Below are positions 19,735 through 25,974 of a DNA stretch of 25,974 nt, one piece after another (positions within the stretch are counted from its first letter, which is position 1; the number at the start of each line of letters is the position of its first letter). Source of the stretch: Rhizophagus sp. LPA8_4_AMF (Eukaryota > Glomeromycota > Glomeromycetes > Glomerales > Glomeraceae); assembly GCA_021464525.1 (NCBI GenBank), contig JADRCO010000824.1, forward strand, positions 1 to 25,974, given 5' to 3'. The position numbers and the translations under genes were made by a program. Under the pieces are notes generated by a model that had not been told where the DNA came from, did not search any database, and worked only from the letters and a program-made list of their open reading frames with translations.

Positions 19735-20827
19735 ATGAAGTTTTCAACTCTTGTTTGTTTAACGGCTTTGGGAGTTTCGGCTCTTAATGGTAAATATAAA
19801 AACTTGAATATGAAATTATTATGTAAAATAAATGAAATTAATTTTACTAAACTTTTTTTTTTCAAAAAAATTATTAGTTAATGCTGCTCCCACTCCTGTT
19901 GCTGATGTTGAATTGAATGATAAACGTAACGCATCACCTTCTTCATCTTATTATGATGATGATAAGAAGGACAAGTACTACTCCGAGTATGAATACGGAT
20001 ACGATGACAAAAAGAAGGATCATAAAGATGACAAAAAAGATCACAAAAAAGACAAATATTACAGACGTAGTGCGTTAGCCGATGGTAAAGATCATGACAA
20101 AGACAAGAAGGACGATTACTACTCCTACTACTCCGAATATGACTACGGACACGATGACAAAAAGAAGGACCACAAAGATGACAAAAAAGATGACAAAAAA
20201 GATGACAAATATTATAAACGCAGTGCATTAGCCGATGGTAAAGATCATGACAAAGACAAGAAGGACGATTACTACTCCTACTACTCCGAATATGACTACG
20301 GACACGATGACAAAAAGAAGGACCACAAAGATGACAAAAAAGATGACAAAAAAGATGACAAATATTATAAACGCAGTGCATTAGCCGATGGTAAAGATCA
20401 TGACAAAGACAAGAAGGACGATTACTACTCCTACTACTCCGAATATGACTACGGACACGATGACAAAAAGAAGGACCACAAAGATGACAAAAAAGATGAC
20501 AAAAAAGATGACAAATATTATAAACGCAGTGCATTAGCCGATGGTAAAGATCATGACAAAGACAAGAAGGACGATTACTACTCCTACTACTCCGAATATG
20601 ACTACGGACACGATGACAAAAAGAAGGACCACAAAGATGACAAAAAAGATGACAAAAAAGATGACAAATATTATAAACGCAGTGCATTAGCCGATGGTAA
20701 AGATCATGACAAAGACAAGAAGGACGATTACTACTCCTACTACTCCGAATATGACTACGGACACGATGACAAAAAGAAGGACCACAAAGATGACAAAAAA
20801 GATGACAAAAAAGACAAATATTATTAA
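19735..20827 (+). CDS. Secreted Kex2-processed repeat precursor (KEP-like)
   Basis: Exons 19735-19789 and 19878-20827 give 334 residues. The first exon plus the junction encodes a signal peptide (MKFSTLVCLTALGVSALNV) with cleavage likely around VNA-A at residues 19-22. A short pro-segment ends at a KR site (34-35). A divergent first block (36-80) ends in RR (81-82). Five repeats start at SALADGKD: residues 83, 134, 185, 236 and 287. The first four are 51 residues and end YYKR; the last stops at DKYY. KR/RR sites suit the Golgi protease Kex2, so the precursor could release several near-identical peptides of about 49 residues. The peptide is rich in Lys, Asp and Tyr (YYSYYSEYDYGHDD, then DKK/DDK runs), almost certainly disordered and strongly zwitterionic. 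This matches the known class of fungal Kex2-processed repeat proteins that includes pheromone precursors. The peptide's role is unknown: signalling, adhesion, cation binding or host interaction are all possible. The 88-nt intron splits the signal peptide. Confidence 0.93.
20069..20827 (+). repeat. Coding minisatellite, 153-bp unit, five copies
   Basis: Units start at 20069, 20222, 20375, 20528 and 20681, exactly 153 bp apart; the last is cut to 147 bp including the stop. The middle copies appear identical or nearly so at DNA level, including synonymous positions. That implies recent amplification or gene conversion rather than protein-level selection alone. The first copy has a few changes (gtgcgttagcc for gtgcattagcc, and the RR-side codons). 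Confidence 0.95.
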
Positions 20828-22160
20828 ATTTTTTTGATAGTTATTTAATAAGAGAACATATTTCTATTACATAGAGGGAAAAATAAATTGATATTCTTAT
20901 TATAATATTAATAGTTTTGATCCTTAACCATTATTAGAACTATCAATTTTATTTTCGTTCTTAAACGTTCTTAAAATGTATCTATATTTACCATTTTTTT
21001 CTATTTTGTATTATAATTCATATTCAATGCAATTAAATAAATAAAATTATTTTACTTGCTATACTTATTTTGGTTATTTGATTGTTATAAATAATAAATA
21101 TTGTAAGCTTTGTGATATAAGGGAAAGAACTTTATAATACTTATTATTATTAATTCAAATCATTACGACTTCTTTTCATTTTCTAACAATGTTACTAATA
21201 CAACTTTTATTCATATGAACGATTTCAGTCTATCTTTCATTAGCTTCTTCTTTCGAAAGATATAATATCGAACTTTGTATCTAAAAGCTAAATTAGAGTT
21301 TGGACTCGCACTCGTGCAACTCGAGTTGACTTGAACGTTTTCGAGTTAAACTCCTAATATTTTTTAATTATTTAACTAGAAAGTTAATACGAGCATTTTT
21401 ATTTTTTTCTAAAAAAAACAGTTGGCCGGTTGGTTTATGGTTATTAGACAATTCATGGTCAATCTTTTTTTTTTTTAAAAAAAAAATTATTTAATAAAAA
21501 GAATGTTTGCGTCTCTGTTGAAGGAATGTGGCGAAGATTACTTACAACCAGAAAATCCCCGTACAGTGTAAAGAAGCATTTTCTGTGAGAAGTTGAAGAC
21601 ATTGTTAGTAAAAAAATAAGATATAGATTTTGCGTTCCAACTTACATCCAAACAAAGAGTATTAGAGTTCTTAATACAGTGTTGGATTAAATAAAGGATA
21701 TATATTACATGCTTCTTGTGCTGTAAAAAAATTTTGCTGTTTTATGATTACAACTAGATGCTGCGCGTCGTCACGTTATCTCATGCTGAAAATATTTTCT
21801 AATGAAAATACAGTATATCGCAAATTTTAGAACAAGGGTCTCAGCATTGCCACTTTTAGCATGGTTACTAACATATACTGTATACATAATATATATAGTA
21901 TATACCCTTAGAAAATACTTTACACCTTTATTATAATATCTTATATACTGTAGCTAGCCTGGCTTTCAGGACTAGCTGATCGTACTCTGCCTGATTACAG
22001 CCAGCAGAGGATGGTAACATCACTATCATCTAGACCCTATAATATATACCTTATATACCATCTTATCGTCCCTTAATTATTTTTTCAATTTCCATCCTTA
22101 TTAAATTAATGAATGAAACGTGTTAAAACGTGAAAAAAAATAAAATATAACAAGATTGAT
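20828..22160. other. AT-rich spacer with a GC-richer island and repeat-like patches
   Basis: After the 3' end of the repeat-precursor gene no intact gene is seen. 21297-21356 carries clustered GAGTT/AACTC motifs (actcgagttgacttgaacg) that resemble the end of a hAT-type element. 21500-21680 has a short protein-like trace broken by stops. 21950-22040 is GC-richer and can fold into two small hairpins (ctagcctg...caggactag and tctgc...gcaga), flanked on both sides by tatatacc-type sequence. Confidence 0.45.
21036..21045 (+). terminator. Probable polyadenylation signal of the repeat-precursor gene
   Basis: Two overlapping AATAAA hexamers (aataaataaa) lie about 210 bp after the stop codon. Confidence 0.35.
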
Positions 22161-22167
22161 ATTAATA

Positions 22168-22293
22168 TTAATCACCTGGAATCTCACACATGAGCTTATA
22201 TTGATCTGGTGGAACGGTTCGAATATCAACCGAATCACTATGAAACAAATCTCTGAAACCCTGCATTATATTTGTGTTAGAATCTTTGTATTT

Positions 22294-22332
<39 letters not shown>

Positions 22333-22336
22333 TTTC

Positions 22337-22374
<38 letters not shown>

Positions 22375-22498
22375 TTATTTCCTAAAAAAAAAATTTAATA
22401 TTTACATTCCAACCAGGGTGGTCAAAATGCTTCAGTTTAGGTGTTTCATTATCCTTGCAAAGGCTACTAGTATTCTGCTCCAACATCCGTTCAGACAT
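22168..22498 (-). pseudogene. Small gene of unknown function, copy with homopolymer-expanded junction
   Basis: Exon 1 (22498-22406) encodes 31 residues ending KHFDHPGWN, followed by a gtaaat donor. The coding end runs from LKYKDSNTNIMQGF to VPPDQYKLMCEIPGD, with TAA at 22170-22168. Between them lie two A runs on the plus strand (33 and 34 bases) and two candidate acceptors, at 22383-22382 and 22338-22337. As printed, neither acceptor gives the frame that continues into LKYK; each is off by one base. Homopolymer length is error-prone in sequencing and unstable in vivo, so the copy may be dead, variable or merely mis-sequenced. Exon 2 beyond the run is open and clearly homologous to the neighbouring copy. 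Expression would need its own promoter in the intergenic 22500-22600 region. Confidence 0.5.
22295..22371. repeat. Double poly(A) homopolymer tract
   Basis: 34 A (22295-22328), then tttttttcct, then 33 A (22339-22371). On the coding minus strand these are poly(T) runs at a splice acceptor. The segment looks like a duplicated and expanded polypyrimidine tract plus tag acceptor. Confidence 0.9.
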
Positions 22499-22608
22499 AT
22501 TAGTAGTCTGGCTTCTCTGTGAGAAATTCCATCCTTATTAAAATTAATGAATGAAACCTTGTTAAAACGCAAAAAAATAAAATAAAATTATAACGATTGA
22601 TATTAATA

Positions 22609-22858
22609 TTAATCACCTGGTATCTCATACATGGGCTTATATTGATCCGGTGGAACGGGTCGAATATCAACCGAATTACTATAAAATAAATCTTTAAAAC
22701 CCTGCATGATACTTGTATTAGAACTTTTATATTTCAAATAAAAAATTGATTCCTAAAAAAAGAAAAAATTTAACATTTACGTTCCAACCAAAATGGTCAA
22801 CATGCTTCAATATATTATCTTTATCATGTTGTTCAGACGTATTTTGTTGTTCAGACAT
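22609..22858 (-). CDS. Small protein of unknown function, two exons
   Basis: Exon 1 is 22858-22781 (26 codons, MSEQQNTSEQ... ending HVDHFGWN). Exon 2 is 22752-22609 (47 codons plus TAA, starting ESIFYLKYKSSN and ending PPDQYKPMYEIPGD). The 73-residue product is hydrophilic with no signal peptide or membrane segment. The family is not recognised. Support comes from the tandem neighbour, which keeps the same exon layout, the same GWN/donor junction and the same C-terminus (VDIR-VPPDQYK-M-EIPGD) despite substitutions. The implied intron is only 28 nt (gtaaatgttaaa ... tttttttag), far shorter than the 70-100 nt introns elsewhere in the window. Unspliced, the frame meets a stop soon after. Either this is a real ultrashort intron or the gene lost part of its intron. 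Confidence 0.6.
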
Positions 22859-22920
22859 ATTAAAAATTTTTTATGAGAAATTTTTTAATAAGAAATAAAA
22901 AAAAAAAGGGAGTAAGGTCT

Positions 22921-22928
22921 TTTATATA
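22921..22928 (-). promoter_or_regulatory. Probable TATA box of the small gene at 22858
   Basis: On the minus strand tatataaa lies 63-70 nt upstream of the ATG and is followed by an A/T-rich leader. Confidence 0.4.
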
Positions 22929-22932
22929 TTTT

Positions 22933-23601
22933 TTTTATTTTTTTGTTGTACAAATTTTTTTATAAATTATGCATGTAATAATATAATTGACTCATGATAT
23001 GATGCGAAAGACAAAGTAAGCAATAGTTACCGATCAATCTATCCAAATATATCAATAATTGTCGCGCTATTCAACTATTGAATCAGAAAATGTAGATGAA
23101 GACTTAGAATATGTGGAGAATATAAAGAACATGACACGTGATGGAGATGGATTGTCGTATATATACTGTATATATATGACGGTCTTAAACTTGAGTCTTG
23201 ACCGTTTTCACCAGTGTTGCCAATCATACCTATTCTTATCCATAACTTATGTATGCCGCGTAATAATTTTTGTGCTGTTTACACATTTTTCATAATAAAA
23301 TGTTTATATTAATAACATTTCCGTTTATTTTGTTGTAGTTTTAAACTTTTAATTAATATACATGACATGTTGACATAACTAAAAAAAGTTTTAATCTTTT
23401 GTTGAATAAATTGATAAGATTTCTTCATTAAAAATAAACAACAATTCTCACGAAATAAATTGACATGATATTTTTTATGGTATTTATTATACGAGACTTG
23501 TTTGGAAAGTTCATTTCGTTTTAGATAATTTAATAAGAGATGAACGGCAAATTACCGAATTGATTGGAGTCGAGCGACTTACGAAGTGATAGCGATAAAA
23601 T
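22933..23601. other. AT-rich spacer with a short open stretch
   Basis: At 23061-23160 a plus frame reads acidic, protein-like text (STIESENVDEDLEYVENI) without an ATG. It runs into a palindromic TA tract (tatatatactgtatatatat). It may be an orphan exon fragment. The remainder shows nothing. Confidence 0.35.
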
Positions 23602-23930
23602 TTATGACTTGGACCTATCCTATATGACTATTACAGATAAGCGATCAATATAATGCAAAAATTGGTAAAAGTGCTGCTATATGGGGCGGTGGTAAAGATT
23701 ATTATTGAGAGCTATTTAAGTTTTTTAGGTATACTTTAACAAGTTCTAATATTAACATTTCAATAATTTCGAAATTGACAATTATGAAATATTTCAAGTT
23801 AAAAAAATTTATAAGAAACAATATTACTTTATTTTTGTAAAATTTAAAACAAATGGTTTTCACATCTTTTTTAATTTTTTATCGAGAAAACATAATATCA
23901 CATTCGATGAACTAAAAAAATTAATTGTAA
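23602..23930 (+). repeat. Left arm of a large inverted repeat
   Basis: About 330 bp are alignable with the reverse complement of 24703-25030. Clear anchors are gacttgga(c/t)ctatcctatatg, acaagttctaatattaa, aattatgaaatatt, tttgtaaaatttaaaacaaat and cattcgatgaa. The arms differ by many substitutions and small gaps. Confidence 0.8.
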
Positions 23931-24702
23931 TTTTATGTCAACAGTTGTTCGGTTCTTAGTATACTAATTTATTTTTATATATATATATTTATTATTAACT
24001 TATATACGGTTATATACAGTACAGTATGTATAAACGTATCTTTTTTGTTCTTTAACCTTTTAAGTTTGGATCAAAGTTCGGTGCTGAGATATAATAATCG
24101 AAATAAATATATTTTGCGTTATTTGAATAAATATATATTTATTCTAACTATGTACCGTGATTACACACACGATTTTATTGGATTGTATCCGCTTTTTGTA
24201 ATTAACTTTGATTTAATTAATATTTTTTCTTTTAATAATGTGATAACCGATTGTAAGTATGATATTTTTCTATTGAGACGTATATTTTGACCGCTATATA
24301 TACTTTATACACTACATAATTCTATTGATATATACAATTATATATTGTTTGTACCATGATTAGTATGTAAATAATTATTAATTTTTGAAATTTTTGATAA
24401 CAAAAAAAATATATTAATGTAAAACATTTAATCAGCGAAAAAAATTTTAAAGCCATGATTTTAAAACGTATTATAGAAAACAATTTATAAAAGTTTCTTA
24501 GAATAACATCAAAAGCAATTCTGCTGACATGAAAAAAAATTACCCCTGGTAATTTATCTGGAATATAGTAAAGTTTACTAAAACTCTTTAAAATCTTTTA
24601 CTAGATAATTTGTATGAGTAATCTCGCTTCGCGATCTTCCGTTCTAAAATAGAAATTGTTCTATCAAATAAAAAATCAATCAATAAATAAATATTAAACA
24701 AT
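23931..24702. other. Spacer of the large inverted repeat
   Basis: About 770 bp between the two arms. It contains a (TA)n tract, a doubled tacagtacagta, and a plus-strand open stretch at 24045-24290 whose translation is Tyr/Ile/Phe-rich low-complexity sequence without a recognised domain. If the arms are terminal inverted repeats, this is the interior of a non-autonomous element. Confidence 0.45.
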
Positions 24703-25030
24703 AAATTAATTTTTAGTTTCATCGAATATGTTAGCCTTCTTGTTTATATTATGATGTTTTTCTGAAATTATAAAGATTTGTTTTAAATTTTACAAAAAAT
24801 ATTGTAATAATTTTTCTAACTTGTAATATTTCATAATTATCAAATTTTCGAATTATTAATATTAGAACTTGTTGAAGAATACCATTGCCCTATAAAAAAA
24901 GTGGATACGTTTTTTATAGGGTTGATTACCCCATAACTTAGTACATTTACCAGCTTTTACCATTAAAATCTATTTAGTCGTTAAATGAAAATATAAACTA
25001 GTAACCATATAGGATAGATCCAAGTCGTAA
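24703..25030 (-). repeat. Right arm of a large inverted repeat
   Basis: Reverse-complement partner of 23602-23930. It differs from the left arm by extra sequence around 24888-24960, including a perfect 12-bp hairpin. Confidence 0.8.
24888..24921. other. Perfect 12-bp hairpin
   Basis: ccctataaaaaa (24888-24899) pairs perfectly with ttttttataggg (24910-24921) across a 10-base loop. It sits inside the right arm of the larger inverted repeat and has no counterpart of the same shape in the left arm, so it could be a small later insertion. Confidence 0.7.
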
Positions 25031-25097
25031 CTATTAGGCTTTACTTTTAAATGTAAGAAAGCAAAAAAGCCTCTTTTCTCCTCCAATTTATAGCATA

Positions 25098-25300
25098 TAC
25101 AGTGGCTCCCAAATGTTATGCATCACTTGGATAAAAAAATAAAAAATGCAATAATTTTGAAATCACGTGACATAATGGCTTAAAAATTATTTTCTAAAAT
25201 TAGGAAGTCCATATTCACTGTGTGGTAATATTTTGATCATGTGTTGTCATACAAAATAAGATTTCTTTGTCCATCTTTTTCCAAAAATGGTGATGCGGAA
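25098..25300 (+). mobile_element. One end of a Tc1/mariner-type element
   Basis: After a TA at 25098-25099 the sequence starts cagtggctcccaaatgttat. A CAGTGGCTCCCAAA-type terminus next to TA is typical of Tc1/mariner elements in fungi. No matching inverted end is found downstream in the window, so the element is truncated, interrupted by the following open frame, or continues past the edge. The inner boundary given is approximate. Confidence 0.6.
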
Positions 25301-25481
25301 AAACTTTTACCGTCGATCCCTAGACCAAAAATTTTCAAGAAACTTCCACCTTAGATAAAGTCCTTATTTTTACTATACACCTTATATTTTTAACGCTCTT
25401 AGCGCTTTTAGACGCAAATTTTACTCTATCTTACGTTCTAGTTTCACTAGTTTTCGACGTTTATAAAAGTTTTCAGACATT

Positions 25482-25974
25482 ATGGCCTCGAATACTCGTT
25501 CAAAATCGGCCTTGAAAAATATAAAAGCACAAAATAAACCTACTGTTTCAGACGAAGACGCTATTATGGACACCTATGGTTCTTCCAATATAAACAACAA
25601 CGACACTTCGAATAAACGGGCCAAGACGTCCGAACCTTCTATTATTGCTAGTTCACCTATGGACCTTGACGGGCCTTCTTCTCCTTTACACCCACTATCT
25701 TCTGAACCAGACGTCTCATCACGTGACGATGCTCCCACAATAGCAACCACAGAACCAATGGAAATCGAACAATCAATTATTTCCAATAAGGGAAAAGCCA
25801 CAGAAATTGCAAACACCAATAACACCAACGATCCTAATGATCCACAAAATTCTAACCCAAATCAGCAAGAACTACATATAGAAGATTTTCACTATGATGA
25901 AATCGAGGAATACAATCATGCCAATACATTTTTTTCTTTGTTCACCACACGAGCTTCATTCCCTTCTGCTCTCT
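25482..25974 (+). CDS. Partial open frame, probably ORF1 of a LINE-like element
   Basis: The frame opens at ATG 25482 and stays open for 164 codons to the window edge. The product starts MASNTRSKSALKNIKAQ. It is rich in Ser, Pro, Asn, Asp and Thr, with a basic patch (NKRAKTS) and an acidic stretch (HIEDFHYDEIEEYNHAN) before a Phe-rich, probably folded start (TFFSLFTTRASFPSAL). Codons use C in third position much more than the rest of the window, as in multicopy elements recently arrived in AT-rich DNA. Disordered Ser/Pro-rich N-termini of this kind open the first ORF of non-LTR retrotransposons in these fungi, but no reverse transcriptase or zinc knuckle is visible here. A host gene or another element type remains possible. 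tataaaag at 25462-25469 lies only 13 bp before the ATG. Confidence 0.65.
   Translation, partial: MASNTRSKSALKNIKAQNKPTVSDEDAIMDTYGSSNINNNDTSNKRAKTSEPSIIASSPMDLDGPSSPLHPLSSEPDVSSRDDAPTIATTEPMEIEQSIISNKGKATEIANTNNTNDPNDPQNSNPNQQELHIEDFHYDEIEEYNHANTFFSLFTTRASFPSAL

Larger units (their letters stand above)
22086..22890 (-). repeat. Tandem duplication containing two copies of a small gene
   Basis: The block starting ttccatccttatt(aa)aattaatgaatgaaac occurs at about 22088 and again at about 22528. From there the two segments are alignable through coding exon 2, the intron and exon 1, up to the shared tcagacatatta around the start codon. The left copy is longer because of two homopolymer runs and a longer exon 1. 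Coding and flanking DNA both diverge by many substitutions, so the duplication is not very recent. Confidence 0.85.

Noticed and set aside
19878-20687. A 269-codon minus-strand open frame rich in Cys and His
   Set aside because: It is the complement of the repeat array. The unit length is a multiple of three and GAC/AAG codons avoid stops on the opposite strand, so the open frame is an artefact.
24045-24290. 81-codon frame in the inverted-repeat spacer as a transposase
   Set aside because: Tyr/Ile/Phe-rich AT-driven translation without catalytic motifs.
1-25974. CRISPR arrays, bacterial operons and tRNA or rRNA genes
   Set aside because: None seen. Repeats are either coding minisatellites, AT-rich arrays or transposon ends, and the genes have spliceosomal introns.

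Overview
The window looks like nuclear DNA of an arbuscular mycorrhizal fungus of the Rhizophagus type (Glomeromycotina). The grounds are: very AT-rich spacers with homopolymer runs; compact multi-exon genes with short GT-AG introns; an HSPA12-like Hsp70 of the kind greatly expanded in these fungi; a FAR1-type MULE transposon; and a secreted Kex2-cleaved repeat protein. The organism assignment is inference. No search could be run.

Layout. Positions 1-688 hold no gene. 689-2317 is a decayed Mutator-like (MULE) transposase, cut by a 1.48-kb non-autonomous hAT-type element (2318-3796) with an 8-bp target duplication and a CpG-decaying AT-rich tandem array inside. 3805-8700 is gene-poor: small direct repeats, a clean 185-bp TA-flanked MITE (5892-6076) and two decayed coding fragments. 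9023-11318 is a nine-exon Hsp70-like gene. 13426-13941 (minus) is a two-exon GH24 phage-type lysozyme with its E-D-T catalytic triad at T4 lysozyme spacing. Two conserved-looking terminal exons of unknown genes lie on the minus strand at 15917-16134 and 17791-17956.

19735-20827 encodes a secreted precursor with five 51-residue Lys/Asp/Tyr-rich units separated by KR sites, a candidate source of processed peptides. 22168-22858 (minus) holds a tandem pair of a small gene of unknown function. One copy has an apparent 28-nt intron; the other carries two long homopolymer runs at the same junction. 23602-25030 is a large inverted repeat around a spacer. The right end has one end of a Tc1/mariner-type element (from 25100) and then a long open frame (25482 onward) that leaves the window, probably the first ORF of a LINE-like element.

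The genes do not form one pathway. The parts that stand out are a probably horizontally acquired lysozyme, a secreted Kex2-type repeat precursor, and a set of nested or decaying mobile elements.
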